This document shows, one piece after another, positions 21,601-31,855 of a stretch of DNA of 64,000 nt. The DNA is from Incurvaria masculella. Taxonomy: Eukaryota; Arthropoda; Insecta; Lepidoptera; Incurvariidae. The notes under the pieces were generated by a model. The model saw only the letters and a list, made by a program, of their open reading frames with translations. It was not told where the DNA came from and did no database searches. The position numbers and the translations under genes are program-made. The DNA lies in contig OX335658.1 in assembly GCA_946894095.1 (NCBI GenBank), positions 15,243,001 to 15,307,000 of the forward strand, written 5' to 3'. The stretch's first letter is position 1. Every line of letters begins with the position of its first letter.

Positions 21601-24600
21601 CTTTAAGTATTATGTCTGGACTGAAGTGCAAAGAGTGCAAAGAAATGTTATTGAATGCAGTATCGTTTGGCTCCACCCAAGAATCAGGGTCCAATGATGA
21701 GGGCTCATAAACGGATTTAAAAAATTCGGAGAACATATTGCAAATTTCATTGGGATTATTTGTAGTCTCGCTTTCATTCTTCATTGTAGCCGGATAAGAG
21801 CCCTCCTTACGACGTTCCGACACGTACGACCAAAAACACTTAATATTAGTTGCTATACCGTTTTCAAGGCGATAAATGTACTTATTGTAGCATTCAGCGG
21901 ACGCTATCTTGAATCGTTTGCGAATTTCAGAGAAAGCAACGTAATCGGAAATGTTACTATATATTTTATATTTAACCCAAGCTTTAGTTTTGCGTTTATA
22001 AAGCTTCAGTAGGTCCGGTGTGAACCAAGAGGCACATTGTCTTTGTTTTTTAACTCTGGCAGGTATGTGTGTTCTTATTATATTATACAATTTGTCGTAA
22101 AAAATATTAACCGCGCAAGTCGCCGATTGCAAATTCAGGTCACCTATCCAGTCCACATTGGCTATCGCAGAGTTAACTTCAGTGTAATTTGCATCCCGGA
22201 ATTTAAAACGTGGAGCCAGACAGCGATCCAGTGACGTTTCAGGCGCAACATGCAATACACACAGGAACGGCGGATGGTGCCTGTCAGGAGGAACGAGAGG
22301 ATCCGGTAATGTCAACATTTCACAAGGAAAACCACAAATTAGTAAATCTAGAATACGGCCGTTTGTGTTAAAATGGGTATTATATTGCCTCGCTGAGAGA
22401 AAACATAATGTATTTAAAAGTAAACTAGCTGGACTAGATTCACGCACTGCGCAGCTCGACGAGCAGTACCCCTCACTATTTACTATCCAACGAATATCGG
22501 GCATATTATAATCACCAATCAGGCATAATCTACAATCTTGAATATCAACAAAGGCGCGCTGAATGGACTCGAAGTGATTTGCGTAAGCATCGTACGACAT
22601 TGCAGGTGGAATATAAGATGCACACAGTAGAAGTCGCTCACGTGACTGTGCATACCCCCCCTTTCCACCACCGTCCCCGCTGCCACCGCGATTATCTCGC
22701 TGCCGTCGCAGTGACACCATGACACAGACGGTGTCGATCCCAGCGGCCGCGGCCGCCGCGGCGGCGGAACCAGGTAAGTCGTATCGCTCCGATATTAGGT
22801 CTTTACGAATGGCGATTAGACAGCCGCCACCATCTTTACGCTGTGAAATGACCCGATTACGATCCGCACGATATATTGAAAATATGTTTTCATCACAGAA
22901 TTCCGAGTTCGAAATATCTGGTACTAACCAACTTTCAGTCAGTACCAAAATCTGGTAATCACAGTTTATAATGTTCATATACAATGTATTCAATTTGGTT
23001 CTAAGCCCAGCACAGTTTTGGTAATATAAAGATAAGTTGTTATTAGACATATTTAGAAATAATAAATAAGAATAAAACTAAACAAATGCGGTTCGGAAAG
23101 GGATGACAAATTTCGCATAATAGTTTACATATAATTGTGTACGTATTATATAAATGGGCACGGTTGTCTATAATAAAGATCAAATATGATTCAACGTATT
23201 TGAGTTGAACATTATTAAAAAAATTACCAATGAGCGTCATTGTAAGTGAAAATGTATGTATGAAAATGTATCTATCGTAATTACGTGCATTTCTATGGTA
23301 AACTCTCGTATTTAAACGTACGTATGATGCAATGAGCACATATATTTTTGTAACAATTATTAAGTTAGCTATAGAAACAGGGCAAAGGATTGTGATTCTA
23401 TACAAAAGGCACTTGTGATTCCAACTTATGGTTTGTTTGAAACTGTAATGAAATGAGTAAAATAATAAATTCAGAGACAACGACGACATCGACATAGGTG
23501 ATAAGTGTCTAACTGGGAAATGAGTACAAAAGATGTATAAACATCGGTTCTGAGAGACAAAGTTAAAGATGTATTTAAATATCAGTATGGTTTTAGAGTT
23601 TACCATTTTCATCAAGTTATTGCATAAAATACTTTTTATTTGGTACATATACTTAAAAATTAATAGGAACAGTAGAACAAAAGATAACGTTATGATTGCT
23701 AGCATTTGAATCAAATAACTGAGTACGTGCCAGATGTGAAAGTTATTTGATCTTATCAAGATCATTGCAATTTCTGATAGCGAGCACCCGGCTGCGTGGA
23801 TCATCATCACGCCTAACCAAGAGGGATCCGTTTTTGACCCAAGCGTACTTGTACTTGTACTGAGTGCATTTGGTGCGTACCTCACGAAACAACAGTTTGC
23901 GTTGCAAGGTGAGATGCTCATTGATGTAAATCTTACGAGGAGGGCCATTCACCTTTATACTCTCAGTGGTTACTCCACGTCGAACTCTGGCAGCAGCGAT
24001 AATATTGTCGCGCGCTACTCGTGTGGTAAGTTTTGCAATGATGTTTTTCGGTCTACCCTCGCCGCCGATACCGCCGCTGCTGAGAGCATCGCCGCTGGTG
24101 TCGTCATCACCTGCCGATCTGCCCCCGCCTCCGCCGCTAACGCCGCGCGCGACGCGATGCACCGCCACAACATCTTTGGCCGATATCGGAGAGCCGACGA
24201 CTGTGCATAAGTCTAGCAGGATCCCCATTAAATTTTCTCCTTTTCTCTCAGGTACACCCTGTACTTCTATGTTACAGCTTCTGGCCTGCTGATCTGCATC
24301 TTCCTGCCTCTTTTTGACATCATAAAGCTCCTGTCGAAGCTCAGCGACCTCCCGCTTGTGTTCTGCGACGTGCGATTCATGTTTGCTCTCAAGATTATCC
24401 AGCCTCCCAGTGATAGACTGGATGGAGTACAATAACTCATCGAACTTGGATTCCAGACGTTTGCTGCATTCATCCATCTTATTCATACAGTGGGCGGTCA
24501 GCTCCGTCATCTTCTTGTCGACGATTTGCAGCAGACTATCCATCGGAAAGGAGTCGGATACAGGTGAACCAGGAGCCGAAGTCACCTTTTTACTTAGCGC

Positions 24601-27600
24601 ATTGGTGACTGAAATGTCCAGAGCGAGTCCAAATTGCGACTTAGGAGCAGACGAAGAAGGCTGATTACAGACCGGACCCGCAGATGAAGGAGATACGTCA
24701 GTCGGCCTAATGGCTGCAGTAGTACCTTTTGGTCCTGGACTGTTGAAATTTCCTCCGTGCATGCGAGTATTACCCACGCAGACAGGACACACCCATTCTC
24801 CCTTATTTGCTCTGGTGCGTTTAGAGATAAAACCGGCACCAGACAGGCTGACGCAGCCCAAGTGATACTGCTGCTTACAGGAATTGCAGGTTGCGGCCTC
24901 CTCTCCCTCCAAGTCAGTGTTGCAGGCTCCGCACTTTACCGACATACCTAATACTGCGCGGCAATGTACTCAACAGAGTGGTCCTGCCGTAGCGCCTGAC
25001 GCTGTAACCGGTTCGGTGTGATCAGGGGTACGGCGTCGCCTGTGATGCGTTGGTGGGAGTAGTAGTTGGAGGTAGCGGTTACCCGTCTCACCCGTGTGCG
25101 GCCGGAGAGAGCAAGACAGCAGCAGAGCACGGTGTGTGTAGCAGCACTTTAATAAAACACGTCCTCTCGCGGTGCGAGCGTATGAGCGAATGAAACTTGA
25201 GGTTGTACTACGACACTTTTTTATGTTACTGGACATAGATGGCGAATAGCACACCTATTGTCATGATATTCGTCCATCACGCCTCACGAGAACTAGGTGC
25301 CAGGCCAGGACCTTCCTTTTATTGTACAGCTACATTGAAGTGGATGGAAAACACGAAACCGGCTTCAACCATCGTAATAAAATATCAAATGTGTCCTTTG
25401 CTCTGCAAACTAATCTAATGAATATCTAATCTGATCTCTAATAACGAAATCTCATATCATTAAATCCATAAAGGATAATAATAAAGATTCTTACCCATTC
25501 CCGGGAAGCAGTTCTGTTGGGTGAACTGTGTCAGCTGCAGGAGGGTATCGGCATCGTCTGGAACGTATCTGTAGCCGGTGACTCTATCGGTCGTGTCCTT
25601 CAGCCAGAGTCCTTCACCCAAGCCGTCGAAGGATCTCCGGCCTCCAGACCTCAGGGTGGTGGGGTCGACCAGCAGGAAGTGGGAGCAAATGTATACGGAC
25701 CCAGAGAGGGTCTTACGCTCATTTGTTCCAGATACCAGTGGGGAATACGTTGGGGGGCCGGTGGCGATTATCGTTTCTGGTTGCTGCAATGACACAAGAT
25801 ATTTAATGGTTTTAACACGTCGAGGAATAATGACGCAGTACGGCGCGTCGCTATTTTGACCAAGCCAGGACATAAAGTCGTAAGGCTTAGCTCATTCTTT
25901 ATTTTTATCGACAGAAAGGCATGCTTCATCTGGTTTTCGCAATATACTTCTATAAATGTTTTGAAAACTTACGGTTTTCCGGTGTGCAATGCCGTGCTTG
26001 GCCGACATGTTTCGCCTCCAACGACGGCCGACGAAAATCGTAAGTTTTTTTAAAACATTATGTACAGCGACGGTGTAAATCTAAGAACGTATTCTTCCAG
26101 AACCCATTTACTTACTACCACTGCATTGCTGTCACACAATAAAGAGTAATTCCAACCGAGACTACATCCTTCTTCAACTCCCGGTCGCTCCCATGCGTTT
26201 CTTCACAGTATGTTTGATGTTCTATTTTATGGTAGATATCTTGGCATTTCACAGTTTACCCAGCTTAGTGTCGACAGTGGGTGCACAGAAAGTGGTTGTG
26301 ATCTGAGTCTACTCATAATAAAAATCAAAGAGTATATCACTGAAAGTGTCCTTATACTGAGGTCTACGCTAACGGTTTTTTATTAGAAATTACTCCAGGC
26401 GAATATTATTGTGGATTTCAACAGAAATGTAAAACTGATCTTGTTTCCGTTCAATTTCATTTCAGTGGTACTTAGTCGCTCAGTCGGTGCATTATAATAA
26501 AATAAAGATTTTCACTCACGCAAAGCTGAGCCCCAGCGATGAAGCCATTGGCGTCATAAAACGGATTGAAACCGAAGTCCGTCTGGCTGACGCCCACAAA
26601 CTGCACGTTGAGGTTATTGTCTATGGGCACGGTCTGCCAGCGTGACTCCAGCGCTTCAGCCAACGTGTCGGGAACCTTCCACAGAAAGGTCTCGTCGTTG
26701 CCGGCTTCGGCGACGCCGTACTTCACCCTCATACTTGACCATTTTCCTGAAAGGTTCAGATAAATAGTAATATTCCGGGAGGTCACGACATTTTTGGTCT
26801 CGATAAGGTAAATGGCTGAATCTGAGTTCACAGGTTAGAGACTAACCCTATGATGCTAATAACGTTGTTCTGCCTGCGCCAAGTGGTTGCGTTAGCTAGA
26901 TTAGCTATATAAAATAGATATTGCTATATACCTGCTGATGAATATACTGATTATCTAAAATTATTAATACCTCTTAAATATACAAAAAAACCTTTTGTTA
27001 TCTAGTTATTATAGTTTCTTTCCAGTTCTTCTTCGCTGTGTTTTGTGTTGCTAAACTGGCCAATGTTAAAGTATGACAAATCCGAGTGCAGTGTAACTGT
27101 CTATGGATGATGAATAAACAATACAATACAAATATAATATCGCTTATTGGAATTACAGCCGTTTAGTCTGAAATCTATACACCAGAAATAGAGACAAATT
27201 TGGTATCTCTTTGGTCACCCATCCAGAACCCAACCGAGCTCAGAGGTGCTCACCCAGCTTATCAAATCGCAAGGCGTCGCTTCACTGGTATACCGATGCT
27301 GACGTAGTCATTATCTTTAACCCAAAGAGTGTTTACAGGGTAGCCAAAATTTAAGTAAACAAGATTTAAAATCATATTTGATGAATATCTTTAGGCTACC
27401 TGTAGTTGTATTTACTACTGTGCATAAGTATCCACATGCCCTTGACTATACGCAAAATCCTATTTTTATGCTAAATTAATAAAAGTAATCCTTATAAATT
27501 AGGCTTTGGTAGGCGTTTGAGGTGTGTTTAATGGTTATTTCTCTTAGGGCCTTTTTCACCTTCTGCTGATTAACTTAATCGCCACATATTAAGGGCCTTT

Positions 27601-28510
27601 CTTAGTAGCTTGTTTAGAATCAGCAGTAGGATAATCAGCACTTCAGTAGTAAAGGCCCTTTAAGTGTCAATTAAAATAAATAAGCACTTCGTGAAAACCA
27701 GGCTTAGGGTCTCACCAAGTACTGATTAGCTTAAGGGCCATTTTGACTATCTTGCAATCCATACCAGAACAAGATAATTAGCACTTTAGTAATAAAAACC
27801 CTTTAAGTGTCAATTAAAATAAATAAGCACTTCGTGAAAACCAGGCTTAGGGTCTCACCAAGTACTGATTAGCTTAAGGGCCTTTTTTACTATCTTGCAA
27901 TCCATACCAGAACAAGATAATTAGCACTTTAGTAATAAAAGCCCATCAAGTGTAAATTAAAATAAATCAGCGCTTGGTGAAAACCAAGCTTAGGCGTAAT
28001 GTTTTGAAAACTTACGGTTTTCCGGTGTGCAATGCCGTGCTTGGCCGACATGTTTCGCCTCCCACGACGGAAGCATCGTCAGGGCCACTTCGTTGCCCCG
28101 GAGTTACGTCTCACGATGCTTCCGTCGTGGGAGGCGAAACATGTCGGCCAAGCACGGCATTGCACACCGGAAAACCGTAAGTTTTCAAAACATTATGTAC
28201 AGCGACGGCGTAAATCTAAGAACATATGTAAGCTTAGGCGGTTTAGAACTGAATTGACTGACTGAAAACCGTTAAAATTTATAAAAACAATTCCTTGGAA
28301 AATTTAGAATATTTTATCGATTTTTGAAAAACTCTTTTATAGACAGAATTCCAAATGGTCCATGGTGGACGGAACTCCTAAGTCGCTAACACGCACACTT
28401 TGGGAACCGCTGCTCGAAGATGTAAAGATATTTTAAATATGTTTGAAAACTCTCATACCCGTTCCCGCCGAAACTGCGGCCACTAACGTCAGAAACAGAA
28501 ATGACCTCAT
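18673..28510 (-). CDS. Secreted protein of unrecognised family, gene S1 (four exons, 307 aa)
   Basis: Coding exons in transcript order: A 28510-28459, B 26746-26520, C 25783-25495, D 19028-18673; phases 1, 0, 1; 924 nt. Exon A encodes a hydrophobic signal peptide (MRSFLFLTLVAAVSAGTG). B starts GKWSSMRVKYG and ends NPFYDANGFIAGAQLC; C starts QPETIIATGPPTYSPL and ends NCFPGMG; D starts KHYFYNFTYDFNC and includes GVGWQIFGQ and FFTEEPWAIAC. The mature chain has six cysteines, enough for three disulfides, and an NFT glycosylation sequon. All junctions have GT-AG ends and match the paralog S2 in phase. I do not recognise the family and give no function. A LINE in the same orientation fills the C-D intron. 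It converges with the CRAL-TRIO gene ending at 17306. Confidence 0.85.
20102..23050 (-). CDS. LINE ORF2: endonuclease and reverse transcriptase (982 aa)
   Basis: N-terminal apurinic-type endonuclease: YYQNCAGLRTK near residue 10, LTESWL near 38, LIGDYNMPDIRW near 175, and DRHHPP near 260. Reverse transcriptase: NYRPISILSALSKLFERLVH, STITNLTIY, YTDFQKAFDKVDH, SGVPQGSILGPFLFILFIND, and the catalytic YADD followed by DLGVLFDTKL. The C-terminal thumb and tail include YATSVWNPFY. The single frame has no stop, frameshift or missing core motif. The endonuclease carries an unusual low-complexity insert: eight alanines and then a glycine-rich run, before SYIPP. It would nick DNA and reverse-transcribe its own RNA at the target site. 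Confidence 0.93.
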   Translation of the reverse strand: MSNNNLSLYYQNCAGLRTKLNTLYMNIINCDYQILVLTESWLVPDISNSEFCDENIFSIYRADRNRVISQRKDGGGCLIAIRKDLISERYDLPGSAAAAAAAAGIDTVCVMVSLRRQRDNRGGSGDGGGKGGYAQSRERLLLCASYIPPAMSYDAYANHFESIQRAFVDIQDCRLCLIGDYNMPDIRWIVNSEGYCSSSCAVRESSPASLLLNTLCFLSARQYNTHFNTNGRILDLLICGFPCEMLTLPDPLVPPDRHHPPFLCVLHVAPETSLDRCLAPRFKFRDANYTEVNSAIANVDWIGDLNLQSATCAVNIFYDKLYNIIRTHIPARVKKQRQCASWFTPDLLKLYKRKTKAWVKYKIYSNISDYVAFSEIRKRFKIASAECYNKYIYRLENGIATNIKCFWSYVSERRKEGSYPATMKNESETTNNPNEICNMFSEFFKSVYEPSSLDPDSWVEPNDTAFNNISLHSLHFSPDIILKELKNLDINKGAGPDLIEPFFLVAVADTIACPLFIIFNKCISEGVFPDVWKTANITPVFKSGCKNEVKNYRPISILSALSKLFERLVHQAVYPILHDQILSQQHGFVQRRSTITNLTIYSNFIFHSLDNGEQVDSIYTDFQKAFDKVDHELLLKKIAFNGIKGNLLRWFSSYISNRKQRVVVNGYCSDFISVSSGVPQGSILGPFLFILFINDVIHNFRYSKILIYADDMKIYVKIRSKEDCEALQTDLDSFYNYCNQNKLFLSISKCKVITFTKKKQPLYFNYHIGGVLLERVEVIRDLGVLFDTKLHFDKHIDKIINSAYRMMGFVLRTARQFKRVSTYILLYNSLVRSQLEYATSVWNPFYSKYSHSVEMIQRKFLKILHRRMYRRTLSYELHLDQFSLSSLHNRRILLDMSLFFKIVNGLVDCPDLLNQMGLRTPSRSTRNTHLFHLDLCRTNSGFRMPVWRMCNTYNTQFDDSDVDIFFMTSYQFKKAVLCTLSA
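23743..24945 (-). CDS. LINE ORF1: PHD-like zinc finger and coiled-coil RNA-binding protein (400 aa)
   Basis: Residues 5-56 form a C4HC3 PHD-like finger (CGAC, CNSCKQQYHLGC, WVCPVC). A Ser/Pro-rich linker follows, then a coiled coil at about 160-225. The C-terminal part (RSCNIEVQGVPERKGENL, RPKNIIAKLTTRVARDNII, IYINEHLTLQRKLLFREVR) resembles the nucleic-acid-binding end of many insect LINE ORF1 proteins. A Gly/Ser/Asp-rich insert lies at about 270-295. It probably binds the element RNA. Start ATG is at 24945. Confidence 0.88.
   Translation of the reverse strand: MSVKCGACNTDLEGEEAATCNSCKQQYHLGCVSLSGAGFISKRTRANKGEWVCPVCVGNTRMHGGNFNSPGPKGTTAAIRPTDVSPSSAGPVCNQPSSSAPKSQFGLALDISVTNALSKKVTSAPGSPVSDSFPMDSLLQIVDKKMTELTAHCMNKMDECSKRLESKFDELLYSIQSITGRLDNLESKHESHVAEHKREVAELRQELYDVKKRQEDADQQARSCNIEVQGVPERKGENLMGILLDLCTVVGSPISAKDVVAVHRVARGVSGGGGGRSAGDDDTSGDALSSGGIGGEGRPKNIIAKLTTRVARDNIIAAARVRRGVTTESIKVNGPPRKIYINEHLTLQRKLLFREVRTKCTQYKYKYAWVKNGSLLVRRDDDPRSRVLAIRNCNDLDKIK
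25218..25372 (-). repeat. SINE body fragment
   Basis: The T run at 25217-25222 is the A tail in reverse, followed by body blocks (CTAGGTGCCAGGCCAGGACC). It abuts the 5' end of the LINE. Confidence 0.65.
25955..26067. mobile_element. Short foldback element related to the perfect palindrome at 27997
   Basis: Carries AATGTTTTGAAAACTTACGG, the arm GTGCTTGGCCGACATGTTTC, then a shortened second arm CGTAAG...AAAACATTATGTAC. The following flank GTACAGCGACGGTGTAAATC is also found after the 27997 element. It lies in the B-C intron of S1. Confidence 0.6.
26767..26985 (+). mobile_element. Foldback-like element, left half
   Basis: Starts TATTCCGGGAGGTCACGACA and continues into the AGTGGTTGCGTTAGC block and the internal ATATACCTGCTGATGAATAT block; the right arm is missing. 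Begins 20 bp upstream (on the gene strand) of exon B of S1. Confidence 0.7.
27213..27305 (-). repeat. 5S rRNA-like SINE head
   Basis: Reverse of the variant head at 12605-12655 (GGTCACCCATCCAGAACCC, CAGCTTATCAAATCGCAAGG). No SINE body is attached. Confidence 0.6.
27545..27990. repeat. AAGGGCC-type repeat with 143-bp tandem units
   Basis: After a copy of the AAGGGCC element (27545-27660), a 143-bp unit containing AAGTGTCAATTAAAATAAAT and CTTAGGGTCTCACCAAGTAC occurs at 27661 and 27804, with a partial third at 27947. The first two are nearly identical. Confidence 0.8.
27997..28195. repeat. Perfect 83-bp inverted repeat
   Basis: 27997-28079 is the exact reverse complement of 28113-28195 with a 33-nt spacer. 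The arm includes GTGCTTGGCCGACATGTTTC. It sits in intron A-B of gene S1, 260 bp from the signal-peptide exon. Confidence 0.97.
28459..28510 (-). CDS. S1 exon A (signal peptide)
   Basis: ATG at 28510, donor GTATGAG after 28459, phase 1. It encodes a hydrophobic leader of 17 residues. Listed separately because it is too short for ORF finding and defines the start of gene S1. Confidence 0.8.
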
Positions 28511-28719
28511 TGTAAAAATTTGTCATTTCGCAATTTAGAAACTTATATATTAACAAGCGATTTAAGCGGCTTCGCCCGCGATAATGTTAATGACTGTTTT
28601 TTGTAGATTTAGCCTGGATAAAGTTCATTAAAATTACGGCATATTCTATTGAGAGGAGAGTGTTTACCAAGATTGGTCCGGTGTTTTTTAAATGAAGTGG
28701 ATTGTACTTTTGAGGTTAC

Positions 28720-29402
28720 CGGTTAGGTTAGACATGTTTGAAAAATGTAGTTTCGAGTGAATGAACTTCATAAGATTTTAGTCTGTCGTGATAATGAGGG
28801 ATCGAACATTTTTGTCCGAAAAAGATAGATAGTACATAAAGCTTTGCGCTCTATCGATACGATTAATGTGTACTTTGTAGAATGGATTCCAAACAGAACT
28901 CGCTACGGACAAACGCGTTAAATAGTATTTTTATTGTTTTATATTTTTTAAAAGCCTTGCTTTGCAACCTAACATTTTCAAAGAGCGCTTAATTATGGCA
29001 TCTATGTGAGAAGTGAAGCTGAGTCTTCTATCGAAAATTACACCAAGGTCACGGACAGTGTCAACTTTCTGAAGTATATACCTCTTCATACTGAGTATGA
29101 AGAGGTTGGAGTTTGCGAGTAAACGTCATGTGCAAAAAATTGTTTGTATTTAAAAACATTTTATTTTTAAGGCACCACTCAGAAACACGACTTATGTCAT
29201 CATGGAGCAACACAGAATCATAGTCTAACTTTATGGTTTTAAAAATCTTACAGTCATCTGCAAATATTATAATTTCAGAGTTACTTACGACTGTACATAA
29301 GTCGTTGACGTAAGCGAGAAATAATATTGGCCCAAGGTGTGAACCTTGTGGTACTCCAGAAGGTACATCGAACCAACGTGATGCATAGCCATCGAACACC
29401 AC
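28720..29402 (-). pseudogene. LINE reverse-transcriptase remnant
   Basis: 29402-29061 reads VPSGVPQGSHLGPILFLAYV, then FADD, and continues past it with VRDLGVIFDRRLSFTSHIDA, a stop, and SVASSVWNPFY. The motif order is that of the RT palm and thumb of CR1/Jockey-like elements. Both ends are missing and at least one stop interrupts it. Located upstream of S1 exon A. Confidence 0.75.
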
Positions 29403-29424
29403 TCTCTGAACGTGATCAGACTTA

Positions 29425-29545
29425 AAGGACCTTTATTGCTAAAGTGCTAATTATCTTGTACTGGTATTAATTCTAAGCTGTTAAGAAAATCCCTTAATAT
29501 GTGGCGATTAAGCTAATCAGAAGTAGGTGGAAAAGGCCCTTAAAT
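29425..29545. repeat. AAGGGCC-flanked interspersed repeat, copy 3
   Basis: Shares AATATGTGGCGATTAAGC and AAAAGGCCCTTAA with 1381-1592. Confidence 0.55.
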
Positions 29546-29614
29546 GGTAACCTACCTCCTATTTTCTAATTGGAGATGGAAATGTGCGTTTTTCGTTGAG
29601 ATTTTTTTTCTCTT

Positions 29615-29965
29615 ACCTGTTTTTATGCAACCTGACATTAATGGCTAATACCACAAAACTAACGTTATGATATCAGCCCAATACAATTACAATTACCGAA
29701 GGAATTAGGTGTCATGCCAGGACCATCCCCTTATGATCACGGCTTCATTGAACTGGATAGAAAACACGGCAATTTTTTTCATTGCCGCTTCGACCATCTT
29801 TTCATTCAATGCGAAGGTACCAACCCGGGCGGGCTTAAACCCTACCACCTAGTAGGGGAAGGGAACCAACAGTTTAACTTGGATTCCGACCCATTGAGCA
29901 GCTCGCATTAGTGCCGAAATGCACTTATCCAACTCAGAAGGAGAAAGAAAGTGGTGCATAAAGTT
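29615..29965 (-). mobile_element. SINE body with tRNA-type linker
   Basis: Reverse copy: CATTAATGGCTAATACC, CATGCCAGGACCATCC, CCCGGGCGGGCTTAAACCC, then the linker complement AACTCAGAAGGAGAAAGAAAG. The tRNA-like head is lost. Confidence 0.7.
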
Positions 29966-30840
29966 TGACCTCTGTCTAGTAACTACCATAGCATTGGATG
30001 AAAATATACTCAAATAAATTAAAATTTCCATATAATTCAATGTGGCCGTGCTTATTTACGAGATAAAACATTGTATTCGCTACAAAAACAAACAATACCT
30101 ATATTTTAATGAGTAAATAATATAGAGTAAATGTTGTATCGATATAGGAAGGCGTCTGAAAGATGTGACATGGAATCGACTCGCAAATAACTTCGAAACA
30201 GGTTGGGAAGAACCTGGCAACGCTCCTAGGAAGATTTTGAGATAAGGTGAGGTGTACATAAGCCAGTCAGCCACGTCCAATTCTATAAAAAATGCTCACA
30301 GACGAACAGATTGGCGATCAATTTTTTGTTATATTTATAATAATGTGACAATACCACTACGATATATGATACCGTTTATCGTAATCACAGGGATATCGAT
30401 AAATCTTCGTTCCACCTGCCAGGATTCATTAACAAGATAATTAGATATAATTTAGAAATCCCTTTTTTCACTTTGTTGGATAAGATTATTTAAGTGAATC
30501 AACTGAACACATATAGTTATTATATAATAGTTAATCATATCAATGTTTGCGGTGAAATTGTTAGCAGGGGGCATAATGCGCAGTCCCTATGATACAACTA
30601 CAGAATAAACGAAAAAAAAAAAGGTATCTTTTCATTATCCGATGGAAAATTGGACACAAAATGTGAGAAATAGTCGATAAAAGATTTTTTTCTTCGTGAA
30701 GACGTCTTGTTTGTTTAATTTGTTAAAAATATATATTCTACACTGAAAATACGAATCTATGTTTACTTGCATAAGTTTTGTAACTATTCTAAAAATGTGT
30801 AACCAAATCGGAACATGATGGGTCATTTTCCGTTTTTCGT
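29966..30840. other. Intergenic sequence between S1 and S2
   Basis: AT-rich; a small body fragment of the SINE is visible near 29985-30055. No gene seen. Confidence 0.3.
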
Positions 30841-30879
30841 TTCATTGACTGCGTTTGGCACAGGGCAATACTTTCCACC

Positions 30880-31385
30880 CGACCGTGTGACAGGAGCGCC
30901 GACTTCCTGCATGGCCGCAAATTCCGGTAAACCGCAGGGCTATGTTCTGTCCACAACACTTTTACTGCTGCACCTGCATGATCTGCTCAATATGAGTGAC
31001 ATTGATTGCTTCGCAGATGACAGCACGGTGCTGGCCATGCACACCAGTCTCCAGAACTCAAGCCGGGCTGAAGTGGACGAGGATAGCTGGCGCCTCGTTG
31101 TTATACTCTAAGCATTTTCAGATGGCGTCTCCAGAACTTAGTTCAGTTACACGCAAACAATACACAGGCGTGCATGTTCTGTGCGAAGCGTACTCCGTTC
31201 AGTGCAGCTCCGAACATCCAGGGAGCAACTCTACATATTGAAGACTACATCGGGATTCCTGGTGTCGACCTGGCGCATAACCTTAATAATGGACGCCGCA
31301 TCGAGGATAAAGTCAAGGATTAAAAAATCTGGGAGTCATCAACAGGGTGCGTCAGTATTGTACGCTTAACCAAAAACTGGTCCTC
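30880..31385 (+). pseudogene. LINE reverse-transcriptase remnant, second clade
   Basis: Translation gives KPQGYVLSTTLLLLHLHDLL and CFADDSTVLAMHT (PQG and FADD motifs), then, after frameshifts, GVDLAHNLNNGRRIEDKVK. This differs from the CR1-like copies and indicates another LINE clade. Several frame breaks; dead. Confidence 0.6.
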
Positions 31386-31855
31386 TAGGACTAAGGCGTT
31401 TGAAAAATAAGATTTTTTTTTTCTATAGATCCATTATCTATTGGGTCGGTGAACTATAAAACGAGGTATATATCCTAAAGTACAACCTGGAAACCATAAA
31501 AAAATGTAAAAAAACACCTGGCCGGCCGGCATGGTTGTCGCTGCCAGCGTGAAAATTTAAAAGCCTTAGGTTGCTTTAGGCTTCTTCAGGCACCTCTTAT
31601 GGGAGGTCCTGGCGTATTTCGTATGCCGCGCTTGAATTAAATCAAAAATATTTAATAGGGGAAATAAAGAAAGTGAAACTATAACATGATCTAAGCACAA
31701 ACGGTCAAAATAACGAGACATCAGCCATTCAATTTATATTACTACAATCATTTCCTTAAAATATTTACAGTGCACAAAAGTTTTGAAATATTGGTATAAG
31801 AGCATCCAAGGTTAATTCCGCAAATGCTTCGGAGCTTCTCGAAGCACAACATTTG

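Larger units (their letters stand above)
19590..25216 (-). mobile_element. Non-LTR retrotransposon (LINE), nearly full length, CR1/Jockey-like
   Basis: About 5.6 kb on the minus strand: GC-rich 5' UTR (about 25216-24946), ORF1 24945-23743, a 692-nt AT-rich spacer, ORF2 23050-20102, then a 3' UTR ending in an (AAAT)n tail at 19590-19616. Both ORFs are open from start to stop, so it inserted recently and may be mobile or close to it. It sits in intron 3 of gene S1 in the same orientation. A CR1-type lineage fits the PHD-like ORF1 and the simple-repeat tail, but the clade needs a tree. Similar GGTTGTAC strings flank both ends, though not exactly adjacent, so I do not claim a target-site duplication. 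Confidence 0.85.

Noticed and set aside
23043..23948. 301-codon frame between and overlapping the LINE ORFs
   Set aside because: It overlaps the end of ORF1 in another frame and is low-complexity AT-rich in the spacer; no known domain.
19590..25216. Target-site duplication GGTTGTAC for the LINE
   Set aside because: The strings are similar but do not lie directly at the element ends as I can define them.
25517..25859. Two plus-strand frames over exon C of S1
   Set aside because: Antisense shadows of the conserved exon; no splice or paralog support.
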